A DNA stretch of 64,000 bases from Marinobacter szutsaonensis (GTDB lineage Bacteria; Pseudomonadota; Gammaproteobacteria; Pseudomonadales; Oleiphilaceae): NCBI RefSeq assembly GCF_039523335.1, contig NZ_BAAAFC010000001.1, forward strand, positions 1,054,001-1,118,000, read 5' to 3'. A program made the position numbers and the translations under genes. Under the pieces are notes generated by a model. The model saw only the letters and a program-made list of their open reading frames with translations, was not told the origin of the DNA and searched no databases. Shown in pieces: positions 36,064 to 46,127 of the stretch; position 1 is the stretch's first letter; each line of letters starts with the position of its first letter.

Positions 36064-37293
36064 ATGTCAAATACGTCTCTCGAAAAGAGCAAAATCCGTA
36101 TCCTGCTGCTGGAAGGCGTGCATCAATCTGCCATTGATACCCTGAATGCCGCGGGTTATACCAACATCGAGTATCTGACTCACTCACTGGGCGAAGAAGA
36201 GCTGATCGAGAAAATCGCCGACGCGCATTTTATCGGCATCCGCTCGCGCACCCAGCTGACCGAGAAAGTATTTGAAGCCGCCCAGAAACTGGTGGCGGTA
36301 GGTTGCTTCTGTATCGGCACCAACCAGGTGGACCTCAAGGCGGCTACCCGTCGCGGTATCGCAGTCTTCAACGCGCCCTTCTCCAACACCCGTTCGGTGG
36401 CGGAACTGGTGCTGGCCCAGGCCATCCTGCTGCTCCGTGGCGTTCCGGAAAAGAACGCCAAGGCCCATCGCGGCGAATGGCTGAAGTCCGCCAAGAACAG
36501 CTTCGAGATCCGTGGCAAGAAACTGGGCATCATCGGCTATGGCAACATCGGCACCCAGTTCAGCGTCCTGGCCGAGGGCCTGGGCATGGATGTGTACTTC
36601 TACGATGTGGTCTCCAAGCTGCCGATCGGCAACGCCACCCAGGTCGGCACCATGCAGGAGCTGCTCAACATCGCGGATGTGGTTTCCTTGCACGTACCGG
36701 AAACCCCGGCTACCAAGTACATGTTCAAGGCCGAGCAGTTTGCCCAGATGAAGCCGGGCAGCATCCTGATGAACGCCTCCCGCGGCACCGTGGTGGACAT
36801 CGACGCTCTCGCCGATGCCCTGAGCTCCGGCAAGCTGCTGGGCGCTGCCATTGACGTGTTCCCGGTCGAGCCCAAGTCCAACAACGAGGAATTCGTTTCT
36901 CCGCTGCGCGAGTTCGACAACGTCATCCTGACCCCGCACGTGGGTGGCTCCACCATGGAAGCCCAGGAGAACATCGGCCGCGAAGTGGCGGAGAAGCTGG
37001 CCATGTACAGCGACAACGGCACCTCCGTCTCCTCCGTGAACTTCCCGGAAGTGGCCCTGCCCTCGCACCCGAACCAGCACCGCCTGCTGCACATCCACGA
37101 GAACGTGCCGGGTGTGATGTCCGAAATCAACCAGGTGTTCTCCGAGAACGAGATCAACGTTTGTGGCCAGTACCTGCAGACCAAGGAAGACATCGGTTAC
37201 GTGGTGATTGATGTGGACAAGGCCTACAGCGAGCTGGCTCTCGAGAAGCTGCGCCAGGTCAAGGGCACCATCCGCTGCCGCGTGCTGTTCTGA
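36064..37293 (+). CDS. serA: D-3-phosphoglycerate dehydrogenase
   Basis: 409 residues, the length of the E. coli enzyme. The NAD Rossmann motif L-G-I-I-G-Y-G-N-I-G is near 158, catalytic Arg and His/Glu in N-A-S-R-G-T-V-V-D and L-T-P-H-V-G-G-S, and a C-terminal ACT domain (H-E-N-V-P-G-V-M-S-E-I-N) for serine feedback. It makes 3-phosphohydroxypyruvate for serine synthesis and can reduce 2-ketoglutarate. ATG 36064 is preceded by GGAAG; the frame extends upstream without good sites. It has its own terminator. Confidence 0.93.
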   Translation: MSNTSLEKSKIRILLLEGVHQSAIDTLNAAGYTNIEYLTHSLGEEELIEKIADAHFIGIRSRTQLTEKVFEAAQKLVAVGCFCIGTNQVDLKAATRRGIAVFNAPFSNTRSVAELVLAQAILLLRGVPEKNAKAHRGEWLKSAKNSFEIRGKKLGIIGYGNIGTQFSVLAEGLGMDVYFYDVVSKLPIGNATQVGTMQELLNIADVVSLHVPETPATKYMFKAEQFAQMKPGSILMNASRGTVVDIDALADALSSGKLLGAAIDVFPVEPKSNNEEFVSPLREFDNVILTPHVGGSTMEAQENIGREVAEKLAMYSDNGTSVSSVNFPEVALPSHPNQHRLLHIHENVPGVMSEINQVFSENEINVCGQYLQTKEDIGYVVIDVDKAYSELALEKLRQVKGTIRCRVLF

Positions 37294-37321
37294 GCTGCCA
37301 GGCAAAGATTGCAGTACCACC

Positions 37322-37352
37322 AAAAAGCCCGGGCCAACGCCCGGGCTTTTTT
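37322..37352. terminator. Bidirectional terminator after serA and the subtilase
   Basis: AAAAAGCCCGGGC-CAAC-GCCCGGGCTTTTTT, a near-perfect stem with an A-run on the left and T-run on the right, between two convergent genes. Confidence 0.92.
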
Positions 37353-37363
37353 ATGTCGGAAGG

Positions 37364-38644
37364 TCAACGCGGAACCTGGAGCAACAGGTTCGGCGACCCG
37401 CTCTTGATATCTCCGAGCACATTGGTCGCGGCCAGCTCCTCCAGCGCTGTGTCGACCTGGCCTGGCGTCAGTCCCGGATCTGTCCCAAGCAACAGCGCCG
37501 CAGTCCCGGCCACATGGGGTGAAGCCATGGAGGTCCCGCTGATGGTGTTGGTTTCCGTATCGCTCTGATACCAGGCAGCCGTAATGTCGGAGCCCGGTGC
37601 GAACAGGTCCAGGCAGGTCCCGAAGTTGGAGAACGAAGAACGCTGGTCCTCGCGGGTGGTACTGCCGACGGTGATGGCCTCGGGCACCCGGTTCGGGGAA
37701 CCGCTGCAGGCGTCAGCATCGCTGTTGCCAGCCGCCACCACAAAGGTCACGCCCTGCTCGACCGCTCCGCGTACGGCCTCGTCAAGCGCATCGGAATTGC
37801 CGCCGCCAAGGGACATGTTCGCCACCGCGGGGGCCTGGTGATTTGCCGCCACCCAGTCGACGCCGGCAATCACATCGGCGTTACTGCCCGCACCCGAGCA
37901 ATCCAGCACCCTCACCGCAGCCACTGACGCCTCCTTGGCGATGCCGTAGATGCTGCCAACAGCCGTACTGGCGACATGGGTGCCATGGCCGTTACAGTCG
38001 GAGGTATCCGACGGGTCAGTCTCACCGCCGACATTGAGCAGGGAGCCAACCAACGGCAGCCCACCGAGGCCCAAGAGACCAGTGTCGTTCACGGCGAAGT
38101 TGCGACCTTCAATGACCCGGCCCGTGAATTCCTGGTGGGAAGCCCTGAGCCCGGTATCGATGACATACACATTCACCCCTCCGCCGGCCTGATCCGGGTA
38201 CTGGTAGGTTTCATCCAGCGGGAGGTACGGCTGGTCCACACGGTCCAGGCCCCAGGTGGCGCCGGCCTGGGTGGCATTGGCCATGACGACGGTGTCCGGC
38301 TCCACTGCCAGCACACCCGGCATGGACTCGAGCAAGGCTGCCTGGGTCTCGCTCAACTCAACCGCCGCGCCGGTGAGCGCAGTCTGGTACAGATGAAGGA
38401 GCTCACCTCCCCCAACCGCCACCAGGATGGCATTCACACCGGCTTCGAGGTCTGCCACCCCGAGCAGGTTCGGAAGCTCCGGATCCAGGCGAAGAATGTA
38501 ACGTCCCGGCACAATGTCACCGGCCTGCAGCGTCGCTTCGCTGCCAGTCTGTTCAGTTTCACCATCCAGCAGTCCTGCCTGGGCAGGCATGGCTGCCACC
38601 AGGGCAACGCTGAGACAGGTGGCGGTCAGGGTTGTTCTTATCAT
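37364..38644 (-). CDS. Secreted S8-family serine protease (subtilase)
   Basis: 426 residues from ATG 38644 with a GGAG site. A signal peptide is followed by a propeptide resembling inhibitor I9, including R-Y-I-L-R-L near 47. The catalytic triad is Asp in V-Y-V-I-D-T-G-L, His in N-G-H-G-T-H-V-A-S and Ser in G-T-S-M-A-S-P-H-V-A-G. The size and layout fit a secreted proteinase-K-type enzyme without large C-terminal domains. It stands alone; AT-rich sequence to the left carries its promoter. Confidence 0.88.
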   Translation of the reverse strand: MIRTTLTATCLSVALVAAMPAQAGLLDGETEQTGSEATLQAGDIVPGRYILRLDPELPNLLGVADLEAGVNAILVAVGGGELLHLYQTALTGAAVELSETQAALLESMPGVLAVEPDTVVMANATQAGATWGLDRVDQPYLPLDETYQYPDQAGGGVNVYVIDTGLRASHQEFTGRVIEGRNFAVNDTGLLGLGGLPLVGSLLNVGGETDPSDTSDCNGHGTHVASTAVGSIYGIAKEASVAAVRVLDCSGAGSNADVIAGVDWVAANHQAPAVANMSLGGGNSDALDEAVRGAVEQGVTFVVAAGNSDADACSGSPNRVPEAITVGSTTREDQRSSFSNFGTCLDLFAPGSDITAAWYQSDTETNTISGTSMASPHVAGTAALLLGTDPGLTPGQVDTALEELAATNVLGDIKSGSPNLLLQVPR

Positions 38645-38877
38645 GGTATCGGCTCCTTTTCTTCGTGGATTTGTTGTTCTGACCATAACGGGAACTGCCT
38701 GCACAAGGTTGCGTCACAGAGCGACGAAGTCCATGCAGAAGGGGCCAATACAGCGCCGGTTTTCAGAGATTTAATGAAAATTTCCGGATTATCCCTTGAG
38801 AAAGCGGGGATACGAGCCATGGTTAAAGTACAGCCTGGTTCCGACCAGCCCATTCATACCGCGACAGGAGAAAATCG

Positions 38878-39162
38878 ATGTCACTCAGGGAGTCCCTGTT
38901 GAACAAACTGCAGACCCAGACCGAACACTGGAGCAGGCAGATCGACCAGTTACGGGCAGAGGCGGACGCCAAGATGGCCAAGGCCGAGGATGACAAGGCG
39001 GAAGCGGAAATCCAGAAGGAGTTTTCGGAGAAGATCCAGTCCCTGGAGGACCAGATAGAAACCGCCAGGACCAAGCTCGGTGAGCTGAAGGAATCAGGCG
39101 AGGATCAGCTGGACAACCTCAAGCAACGTATCGACGAGTGGCTGCCCAGCAACACCAACTGA
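38878..39162 (+). CDS. Small cytosolic coiled-coil protein
   Basis: 94 residues, almost fully charged heptads (Leu every seventh), no signal peptide or membrane helix. It resembles small stress or cell-envelope coiled-coil proteins, though no family is sure. ATG 38878 follows a GACAGGAG site and the gene is closed by a good terminator, so it is real. It lies divergently from the subtilase. Confidence 0.7.
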   Translation: MSLRESLLNKLQTQTEHWSRQIDQLRAEADAKMAKAEDDKAEAEIQKEFSEKIQSLEDQIETARTKLGELKESGEDQLDNLKQRIDEWLPSNTN

Positions 39163-39171
39163 GGCAGATAC

Positions 39172-39209
39172 AAAAAAGGCTCCGGAGTTTTCACACCCGG
39201 AGCCTTTTT
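39172..39209 (+). terminator. Terminator after the coiled-coil gene
   Basis: AAAAAGGCTCCGG pairs with CCGGAGCCTTTTT around an 11-base loop. It may serve the convergent OmpA lipoprotein gene too. Confidence 0.9.
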
Positions 39210-39223
39210 GTTTTCCCTGAGCC

Positions 39224-39880
39224 TTATTGCATCGGTACCAGGGTCAACTCCACCCGACGGTTCTGCTCACGCCCGGCGGCAGTGTCGTTGGAAGCGATGG
39301 GGTAGCGCTCACCGTAGCCCACGGCACGGGTACGCTTCGGCTCGATACCCTGATTCAGCAGGAAATCCCGTACTGAACCGGCCCGCTGCTCACTCAACAG
39401 CTGGTTGTAGCTGTCGGAGCCGGAACTGTCGGTGTGGCCTTCGATCTGGATGACGGTCTTGTCATATTCCTTCAGAACCAGCGCTACAGACTCCAGAGTA
39501 CCGGTGAAGGACGGCTTGATGGAGGACTGGTTCAGGTCAAAGGTGATGTTGCCCGGCATGACCAGCTCGATCTGGTCACCGTTACGAACCACACGTACAC
39601 CGGTGCCTTCCAGCTTCCGGCGCAGCTCGGCTTCCTGCTTGTCCATGTAGTAACCGATACCACCACCGATAGCAGCACCACTGGCCGCGCCAATCAGAGC
39701 GCCCTTGCCCCGGTCGCTGCTGCTGGAGGTTGCCGCACCGATAGCTGCGCCACCGATAGCACCAATGATACTGCCCTTGGTTGCGCTCGAGGTCTTCTCT
39801 TCGCCGGTGTATGGATCGTAGGTCATGCAGCCACCCAGACCCACGGTCGCTACTGCAAATGCAAGAATCGTTTTTTTCAC
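39224..39880 (-). CDS. OmpA-family outer-membrane lipoprotein (YiaD-like)
   Basis: 218 residues from GTG 39880, chosen for AGGAG exactly six bases upstream; ATG 39898 would add six residues. Lipobox L-G-G-C ends the signal at residue 18. A Gly-rich stretch (G-A-I-G-G-A-A-I-G) like YiaD and Omp22 lipoproteins follows, then an OmpA peptidoglycan-binding domain from about 105 (G-H-T-D-S-S-G and N-R-R-V-E). It anchors the outer membrane to peptidoglycan. No operon partner is evident. Confidence 0.85.
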   Translation of the reverse strand: MKKTILAFAVATVGLGGCMTYDPYTGEEKTSSATKGSIIGAIGGAAIGAATSSSSDRGKGALIGAASGAAIGGGIGYYMDKQEAELRRKLEGTGVRVVRNGDQIELVMPGNITFDLNQSSIKPSFTGTLESVALVLKEYDKTVIQIEGHTDSSGSDSYNQLLSEQRAGSVRDFLLNQGIEPKRTRAVGYGERYPIASNDTAAGREQNRRVELTLVPMQ

Positions 39881-39934
39881 AGCTTTCTCCTGCGCCATTA
39901 TTAAACCCGGCGGTGTTTGTCGTGTGCGACCGGT

Positions 39935-40933
39935 TCAGGCCGCATTCACCGCCTTCCTGGTGAATGTATCAATGATGGTATTGAATACCGTTGCCTGCAA
40001 ATCCTGGGCTTCGTTCACTAGATGATGACGTCCATCCGGGATTCTCAGTTCCTCTACCGAGGAAAATTTATTGCGAATAATCCGCAGATTGTGTTGCCAG
40101 TCCACGGTCAGATCCTTCTCGCCCTGCACCACCGTAACCGGAAAGTTGATCGGACGGGCCGACTCAATATGCGGCACCCATTGCCGCAATGCCGTGACCC
40201 AGTCCACATGCACCGCCCTTGCCTGCAGCGGGTCATGGTCCTTCAGGAAGCGGAGGAACCGGGTATCACCACTGTTCTCCGCAAAGACCCGACGCCAGCG
40301 GCTGATGAACGGCCTGACCAGTGTGTGCAGAACCTTCGCGCCAAGCCAGCCAGCAGGCCGTACCAGGGGCGCCAGCAGCACCACCTCCTTGAAGTCGGAG
40401 GTTTCGGTCGAGTGCTGGTTCGAGAGCAGGTAATCAATCAGTATCGCGCCGCCGGTACTCTGCCCTACGGCAAACCAGGGCTCACGCACCTTGCCCCGGG
40501 CCTGATCCATCACCGCCGTCAGCACCTGCTGGTACTCCAGGAAACTGCCGATCGCCGCCGGTGTGCCGCTTGAGAGACCGTGACCCGGCTGGTCGTAGGC
40601 CAGGACATCCAGGCCGGCCCCCAGGCAACGGTCGATCAGCTGACTGTACAACCCGACATGGTCGAAGTAGCCGTGCAGAATAAAGACCGTGCCCCGGGAT
40701 TCCGGCAGCCGGTAATAGTGCACCATGACTTCATGCTCACCGGCATGGACATAGCCCTGATGGTAATGCACTTCCGGGTGCTCCACCCAGAGATCCAGAC
40801 CGTAGAACCGGCAGTAGGCAACCATCTCCTCGGCCAGCTCACGCGGGCCCTGCGGGTTGAAGGGCTCAAGCCGCTCCAACAGCGAGTGCCTGTCCCAATC
40901 GGGTATTTCTATGGTATCCGTTTTCCAGTACAC
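39935..40933 (-). CDS. Alpha/beta hydrolase (monoacylglycerol lipase-like)
   Basis: 332 residues. L-H-G-Y-F-D-H is the oxyanion strand, G-Q-S-T-G-G the nucleophile elbow, and an Asp and His near the end (V-Q-G-E-K-D-L, D-G-R-H-H-L) complete the triad. The family includes PldB-type lysophospholipases and monoglyceride lipases. No signal peptide, so it is cytosolic or membrane-associated. The start is a GTG at 40933 with only a weak ribosome site, so it may be shorter. Divergent from another hydrolase. Confidence 0.78.
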   Translation of the reverse strand: MYWKTDTIEIPDWDRHSLLERLEPFNPQGPRELAEEMVAYCRFYGLDLWVEHPEVHYHQGYVHAGEHEVMVHYYRLPESRGTVFILHGYFDHVGLYSQLIDRCLGAGLDVLAYDQPGHGLSSGTPAAIGSFLEYQQVLTAVMDQARGKVREPWFAVGQSTGGAILIDYLLSNQHSTETSDFKEVVLLAPLVRPAGWLGAKVLHTLVRPFISRWRRVFAENSGDTRFLRFLKDHDPLQARAVHVDWVTALRQWVPHIESARPINFPVTVVQGEKDLTVDWQHNLRIIRNKFSSVEELRIPDGRHHLVNEAQDLQATVFNTIIDTFTRKAVNAA

Positions 40934-41035
40934 GTAGAGTTAAACGCCTGTCATGATTCAGGATTAAGATTAAGGAGTTAATCAGAGGCTCCTTGATCGA
41001 CTGCCATCCTATCGCATAGCGGGAGTAGAACACAG

Positions 41036-41929
41036 ATGCTGCAACCTCTTCTTGAGGCCGGTCTTCGGCAAACCATGAACCGCCTGGTGCGCCCCATACT
41101 GTCACCAGCGGTGCCGATCAGGGTTCAGCGCGCCCTGATCCGGCAGGCCTATCGCAGCTCGATCCCACCCCGTAGCTGCCGGTTCAGCCATGGTACCCTG
41201 GCCGGAGTGCCGGTGGTCCGTACCAGCTGTGGCGAACAGCAGGATGGCGTCATCCTTTACCTGCACGGCGGCGGCTTCATCATCGGTTCAGCCGATACCC
41301 ACCGGGGTATCACGGGCCATCTGGCGAAGGCCAGTCAGTGCCTGGTGGTGACTCCGGACTACCGGCTGGCGCCGGAGCATCCCTTCCCGGCGGCCCTCGA
41401 CGATGCCGAAGCCACCTATCTGCAGTTGCTGGCCGAAGGCTACGAAGCCGGGCAGATCGCCCTGGCCGGCGATTCCGCCGGAGGCGGCCTGTGCGTATCC
41501 CTGGCCATGCGCCTGCGGGACAACCAACAGCCGTTGCCCTCATCGCTGACACTGTTCTCGCCCTGGACCGACCTGACCCAGGAGCAGCTCTATCAGCCCG
41601 AGTCCGAACCGGTATTGCAACCGGCCTGGACCGCCAAGGCAGCAAAACACTATGCCGGCGACGAGACTCTCAAGAACCCGCTGATATCACCGGTATTCGG
41701 AGATCTCACAGGCCTGCCGCCGCTACTGATCCAGGTTGGCAGCGATGAGATCCTGCTTAATGATGCAGAACGCCTGGCTCAGGTGGCGAAACGGGACCAG
41801 GTATCCGTCGGTCTGGAAATCTACAACAGCCTCTGGCACGTGTTTCAGGTCCACAGCGGCCAGCTGCGCCGGGCGACTGAAGCAGTACGAGCCGCTGGCG
41901 ATCATATCAGGGCACATCTGACAGACTGA
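41036..41929 (+). CDS. HSL-family alpha/beta hydrolase (esterase)
   Basis: 297 residues with H-G-G-G-F near 80 (the oxyanion motif of hormone-sensitive lipase family), G-D-S-A-G-G-G nucleophile near 150, and an Asp/His pair at the end. Such enzymes split short-chain esters. It is divergent from the lipase-like gene, and its last 23 bases overlap the GIY-YIG gene on the other strand. Confidence 0.83.
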   Translation: MLQPLLEAGLRQTMNRLVRPILSPAVPIRVQRALIRQAYRSSIPPRSCRFSHGTLAGVPVVRTSCGEQQDGVILYLHGGGFIIGSADTHRGITGHLAKASQCLVVTPDYRLAPEHPFPAALDDAEATYLQLLAEGYEAGQIALAGDSAGGGLCVSLAMRLRDNQQPLPSSLTLFSPWTDLTQEQLYQPESEPVLQPAWTAKAAKHYAGDETLKNPLISPVFGDLTGLPPLLIQVGSDEILLNDAERLAQVAKRDQVSVGLEIYNSLWHVFQVHSGQLRRATEAVRAAGDHIRAHLTD

Positions 41930-42185
41930 TTTCACCCCGGATCAATGCTTCCTTGCGCGAGCGCGACCAGCGCTTGATGTACCACTCCAGCCGGGAAGCC
42001 CGGCTGCGATCGCCTGCCTGCGCCCGGAACACCAGCTCCAGAGGGCCCTTGCCGCGCAGACTGCGCGCGCCCTTCGGCGCACCGGCCTGATGCTCGGCGA
42101 AGCGCCGCTCCACATCCGTTGAGATGCCGGTATACAGTGCGCCGGAAGCGGTTCGCACCAGGTACAGATGCCAGTCATTGCTCAC
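41907..42185 (-). CDS. GIY-YIG domain protein (YhbQ-like)
   Basis: 92 residues made of one GIY-YIG nuclease domain: [18 protein letters not shown], conserved R-x-x-x-H near 30 and E-W in the last third. The family is structure-specific DNA nuclease-like (YhbQ/UPF0213), function not settled. GTG 42185 overlaps the end of the DMT transporter gene, so they are co-transcribed. The 3' end overlaps the convergent esterase gene. Confidence 0.8.
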   Translation of the reverse strand: MSNDWHLYLVRTASGALYTGISTDVERRFAEHQAGAPKGARSLRGKGPLELVFRAQAGDRSRASRLEWYIKRWSRSRKEALIRGEISLSDVP

Positions 42186-43083
42186 GAGCCAGTTCCGCCT
42201 CCCGGGCCTTGACCTTGAGTTGCTGCAGCCACAAGCCGCCCATGATCAGCACCAGGCCGATGTAGGTGGATGGCAGGATAATCTCGCCCAGGATGAAATA
42301 GATGAACACCAGTGACAGAAACGGCGAGATGAAGATCAGGTTGCTGACTTTCGAGGTGTTTTCCGCCTTCTTCATGGCGTAGGACCAGAGCACGAACGCC
42401 ACCCCCATCTCGAATACCCCCACGTATATGGCCGCAGCCAGGGAGGTTCCGGACGGCATATCGAAGCCCTCGGTGAGCCCGCAGATCACCGCAATCACCG
42501 GCAGCCCGAACAGGAAATTCAGGAACAGGCCCACCACCGGATCGCGCTCATCACGGGTAGCAATGATCCAGTAGGACGCCCATACCAGGGTACTCCCCAG
42601 GGCGAAGCCAACCCCCAGCGGATCAGAGAAGGTCAGCGAGGTGACTTGCCCCCGGGTGGCGATCACGACCACGCCGGCATAGCAGACCAGTCCCGCCAGG
42701 ATATCCACCCGCCGGAGCCGCTGACCCAGAAAGGGCACGGACAGGTAGGCCAGCACCAGCGCCCAGGTGTAGTTCAGAGGCTGGGCCTCCTGGGCCGGCA
42801 GCCGGTCAAACGCACCGAACAGAACGAAATAATACAGGCAGGGATTGACCAGCCCCATCCCCACCGACTGCACGTACTGACGGCGAGACAGGGAAAACAC
42901 CAGATGCCAGCGCCCCTGGAGTTTCAGAATAATCGCCATCACAAATATCGAAGCCACGCAGGCAATCAGCAGCATCTGCATCGGTGCCAGATCCCGCAGT
43001 GCCAGCTTGAACGCGGTGGCCACCGTCGACCACAGCAGAACCGTGGCAAGGCCGTACAACATAGCTTGTTTCTGATCAGTCAC
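42175..43083 (-). CDS. DMT-family (EamA) transporter
   Basis: 302 residues, ten hydrophobic helices in two EamA repeats. I place the start at GTG 43083, which overlaps the response regulator's stop by 8 bases; an earlier ATG would give 32 cytoplasmic-looking residues. It would export or import a small metabolite; nothing in the sequence shows which. It ends by overlapping the GIY-YIG gene. Following the sigma-54 regulator so closely, it could be co-expressed with it. Confidence 0.75.
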   Translation of the reverse strand: MTDQKQAMLYGLATVLLWSTVATAFKLALRDLAPMQMLLIACVASIFVMAIILKLQGRWHLVFSLSRRQYVQSVGMGLVNPCLYYFVLFGAFDRLPAQEAQPLNYTWALVLAYLSVPFLGQRLRRVDILAGLVCYAGVVVIATRGQVTSLTFSDPLGVGFALGSTLVWASYWIIATRDERDPVVGLFLNFLFGLPVIAVICGLTEGFDMPSGTSLAAAIYVGVFEMGVAFVLWSYAMKKAENTSKVSNLIFISPFLSLVFIYFILGEIILPSTYIGLVLIMGGLWLQQLKVKAREAELAREQ

Positions 43084-44461
43084 CGGCGCGTTCTCCCTGG
43101 TTTTCGAGCCAACGGTAAAGTGTTCGGCGGTTGATGCCGAGAATCTGGGCAGCCCTTCTCTTGTTGCCATCAACGGCATCCATCACCCGGGACACATAAT
43201 CCTGCTGTAGCTGTTCCAGGGTCGGCCATCGGGCAAGGTTACCATCCCCGGCTGGCGCCGGATCAGCAGTCACTTCGGCCCGGCGCTTGCGAATCCGGTC
43301 CGGCAGATGCTCCGGCTGAATGGTATCACCCTCACAGAAGGTGACGGCCCGCTCCATGGCGCTGGCCAGTTCCCGGACATTGCCCGGAAACGGGTAATCC
43401 ATCAATAACCGGGAAGTCACCTCGCTCAGCTTCATGAATCCCCGGCCCTGGCGCCTGGCGGCATCCCTGAGAAAATGCATGGCCAGCAGGTCAATATCAT
43501 CGCCGCGCTCACGCAGTGGCGGAACGCTGATTGCCAGGGTCTCGAGACGGTAATAGAGATCCTCCCGGAAGCCGCCTTCGGCCACCGCCCGGTGCAGATC
43601 AACGTGGGTGGCCGCAAGGATGCGCACATCCACCGGCTCTTCCTGATCGGCACCAACCGGTTTGATCCTGCCTTCCTGGAGCACCCGGAGCAACTTGGCC
43701 TGCAGAGCCATCGGCATCTCCCCGATCTCATCCAGCAGAAGGGTTCCGCCATCCGCCTCGGCAAACAATCCCTTGCGGGCCTGACGGGCACCGGTAAACG
43801 CGCCCGCCTCATGACCGAAGAATTCGCTTTCCATGAGCTCCGCCGGGATGCCCGCACAGTTGACCGCGACAAAAGGCATGTCCTTGCGATCGCTCTGCCG
43901 GTGAATGGCACGGGCCACCAGTTCCTTACCGGTGCCGCTCTCGCCGTTGATCAGAACCGCAGCGTGACTCCGCGCCACCTGCCGGATTTCCGTCCGCAGG
44001 CGATCCATGGCACGACTCTCTCCCAGCAGTCCGAAGGTGCTGTCACCCTGCTCCCGGCCCTTGATCTCCGCCAACTGACGACTGATATCCGCCTGTGCCA
44101 GCAGGCGGCGGATCTTCAACCGCAGATGGTCCGTGGACAGCGGCTTGGTCAGAAAGTCATCGGCGCCCGCCTTGAGAGCCTCCACCGCCTGATCCACCGT
44201 CCCGAATGCGGTAATCACGATGAACGGAACATTTCCACCCTCGCTCTGGAGCCTGCCCAGGACCTGCAAGCCATCACCATCCGGCAGCCGCAGGTCGGAG
44301 ACCACCAGGTCCGGGGTCGCCTCATCAAGGCACTCCCCTGCCGAACCGACCGAACCGGCGACCTTTACCCGGTAGCCATCCATTTCCAGTTCTTCGGCCA
44401 GCAACTGGCCAAGGCTCTGGTCGTCTTCCACCAACAGAATGTTTGCGCCGGGGAAATTCAT
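43076..44461 (-). CDS. Sigma-54-dependent response regulator
   Basis: 461 residues: receiver domain with E-D-D near 12 and phospho-Asp in V-S-D-L-R-L-P-D-G near 55, AAA+ domain with G-E-S-G-T-G-K Walker A, the sigma-54 contact loop G-A-F-T-G-A, and a Fis-type helix-turn-helix at the end (R-R-A-A-Q-I-L-G-I-N-R-R-T-L-Y). It would bind upstream activator sites and open sigma-54 promoters when phosphorylated. Its start overlaps the histidine kinase stop by ATGA, so the pair is coupled. Confidence 0.9.
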   Translation of the reverse strand: MNFPGANILLVEDDQSLGQLLAEELEMDGYRVKVAGSVGSAGECLDEATPDLVVSDLRLPDGDGLQVLGRLQSEGGNVPFIVITAFGTVDQAVEALKAGADDFLTKPLSTDHLRLKIRRLLAQADISRQLAEIKGREQGDSTFGLLGESRAMDRLRTEIRQVARSHAAVLINGESGTGKELVARAIHRQSDRKDMPFVAVNCAGIPAELMESEFFGHEAGAFTGARQARKGLFAEADGGTLLLDEIGEMPMALQAKLLRVLQEGRIKPVGADQEEPVDVRILAATHVDLHRAVAEGGFREDLYYRLETLAISVPPLRERGDDIDLLAMHFLRDAARRQGRGFMKLSEVTSRLLMDYPFPGNVRELASAMERAVTFCEGDTIQPEHLPDRIRKRRAEVTADPAPAGDGNLARWPTLEQLQQDYVSRVMDAVDGNKRRAAQILGINRRTLYRWLENQGERAGD

Positions 44462-45930
44462 TTATCGCCCTCCCTCGGGAAAAACAGGCTCATGCGGCAA
44501 CCGCCAAGATCACTGTCCGTGACCTCGACGTGCCCGCCATGCTCCTTCATGACACTACTGACCACTGCCAGCCCGAGACCGGTCCCCTCCCCCGCCGCGC
44601 GCGAGGTGTGAAAGGGCTCGAAGATCTCTTCCCGGCGATCCAGGGCGATACCCGGGCCATCATCATCAACCCGCACCTCCAGCTCCAGTTCGTGCGCCAG
44701 TACACTTACCCGCACCCGGCTGCAGGCAGCCTGACAGGCATTGCGGATCACATTCAGGCAGGCCAGCTCCACCCGGATCGGCTCCGCACGCACCTGCGCC
44801 TCCAGATCCAGGCCCTCGCTGTCGAGCTGCTGGCACCGGCAGCGTTCATCTTCCCGGGCCTGGGTCAGCGCATCGGAAACCATGCTGGCCAACACGGCCG
44901 GCCGCCGGGAGTCGGGCACATGTCGGAAGCAATCCAGCAACTGCTGGATGATGGTGGTCATCCTGGAAACCTGGTGCTGGATATCACGGACCTGCCGGCG
45001 CATGGGCTCCTCCAGATCCTGGCGTTCAAGAATGCGGGCCCGACCGTGAATCACATTCAGGGGCGCACCCAGCTCGTGGGCGACACCGCCGGCGACTCGA
45101 CCGATCATGGCGACCTTTTCCTGGTGCCGGAGCTTTTCCGCCAGCTCCCGCTCCCGCTCGATCCGGGCCTCGATCTCGGATTCCGCCCTGGCCATGCGCT
45201 CCCCCATGGCGGACAGGCCGGCATGGATCTGCCGAAGTTCCCTGGGGCCGGACGCGGGTTCCGTGACCCGCCACTGCCCGGGCGCCATGGCCGACATCAG
45301 GGATAGCAGACGCGCCACATGGCGCCCGACGGTTCCGTAATGCCCGAGGATCACCACCAGAATGATGGCAACCGCCAGCACCGACCAGATTGAAACCGCC
45401 CAGATTCGCAGGGAAGCAACCAGTTCATGAAAGTCACTGCGCTTGCGGGTAACCTGCAGCAGGCCCTGAATCCGGCCATCCTCGGTCACCAGAGGGGTAA
45501 ACTGGGAAAACACCGACTCGCCCTCCACCCGACGGAAGGCCCCGCCCAGGCGGCCGCTGACGATGACCTCTTCGGCACTGGCGCTGTCGGTTACATCACG
45601 GTCCGCCAGCCCCAGGCTGTCGATCCGGTTGCCCTGGTCATCAAACACCGAAACACCCGAGATCCGGCCAATACGGAAGATGGACTTGAGCGATTCTCCC
45701 ATGACCAGTTCGTTGTCATCCGACAACGCCTGCGAGAGCGGCCCGCTCACTGCTCTGGCCACCAACTCCAGATCTTCCCGAAGTCGGTCATTGAGGTTCT
45801 TCTCCACGGCCCCAAGGCCAACGTAGATCGCGATACCGCTGATCAAGAGCAGTGGCACCACAATGCTCAGCAACAGAGTGATCTGGAGGGAACGAAAAAC
45901 GCGACTGGCTTCTCGCAGCGACAGTCTCAT
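44458..45930 (-). CDS. Sensor histidine kinase partner of the sigma-54 regulator
   Basis: 490 residues. One transmembrane helix at about 16-38, a periplasmic or extracytoplasmic sensor domain of about 140 residues, a second helix near 178-200, HAMP, then HisKA/HATPase. The phospho-acceptor motif reads G-V-A-H-E-L-G-A-P-L in place of the common A-H-E-I-N-N-P-L. The ATPase has N-V-I-R-N-A, V-D-D-D-G-P-G-I and G-T-G-L-G-L. The ligand is unknown. Divergent from the DUF4168 gene, whose probable activator site lies between the two. Confidence 0.85.
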   Translation of the reverse strand: MRLSLREASRVFRSLQITLLLSIVVPLLLISGIAIYVGLGAVEKNLNDRLREDLELVARAVSGPLSQALSDDNELVMGESLKSIFRIGRISGVSVFDDQGNRIDSLGLADRDVTDSASAEEVIVSGRLGGAFRRVEGESVFSQFTPLVTEDGRIQGLLQVTRKRSDFHELVASLRIWAVSIWSVLAVAIILVVILGHYGTVGRHVARLLSLMSAMAPGQWRVTEPASGPRELRQIHAGLSAMGERMARAESEIEARIERERELAEKLRHQEKVAMIGRVAGGVAHELGAPLNVIHGRARILERQDLEEPMRRQVRDIQHQVSRMTTIIQQLLDCFRHVPDSRRPAVLASMVSDALTQAREDERCRCQQLDSEGLDLEAQVRAEPIRVELACLNVIRNACQAACSRVRVSVLAHELELEVRVDDDGPGIALDRREEIFEPFHTSRAAGEGTGLGLAVVSSVMKEHGGHVEVTDSDLGGCRMSLFFPREGDK

Positions 45931-45941
45931 GACTCACCTTT

Positions 45942-45987
45942 TGACATAAATGCCACACATTTTTGCCACATGTGACATTTTGCCACA
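45942..45987. promoter_or_regulatory. Probable upstream activator site for the sigma-54 regulator
   Basis: TGCCACA occurs three times (45951, 45964, 45981), and the middle copy forms TGCCACATGTGACA, an imperfect palindrome. This lies 85-120 bases upstream of the -24/-12 promoter, which is the usual distance for enhancer sites of NtrC-type activators. Confidence 0.45.
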
Positions 45988-46062
45988 AGACGAATTACAG
46001 AAGCGTAACCGCAAAAAGAATACAAGATACTGAAATCAAAACACTTTTCAAACAACCAAAAG

Positions 46063-46079
46063 TTGGCACGCTGCTTGAT
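46063..46079 (+). promoter_or_regulatory. Candidate sigma-54 (-24/-12) promoter for the DUF4168 gene
   Basis: TTGGCACG-CTGC-TTGAT matches TGGCACG-N4-TTGCA/T except at the -12 C. The predicted start of transcription is about 40 bases upstream of the ATG. It faces away from the HK/RR operon. Confidence 0.55.
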
Positions 46080-46127
46080 ACCCACTGGTTACACTCACAC
46101 ATACCGCAAACCGTAAAGGAGCACCCG

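Noticed and set aside
36184..37323. 379-residue frame antisense to serA
   Set aside because: Shadow of serA codon bias; no motif or start signal.
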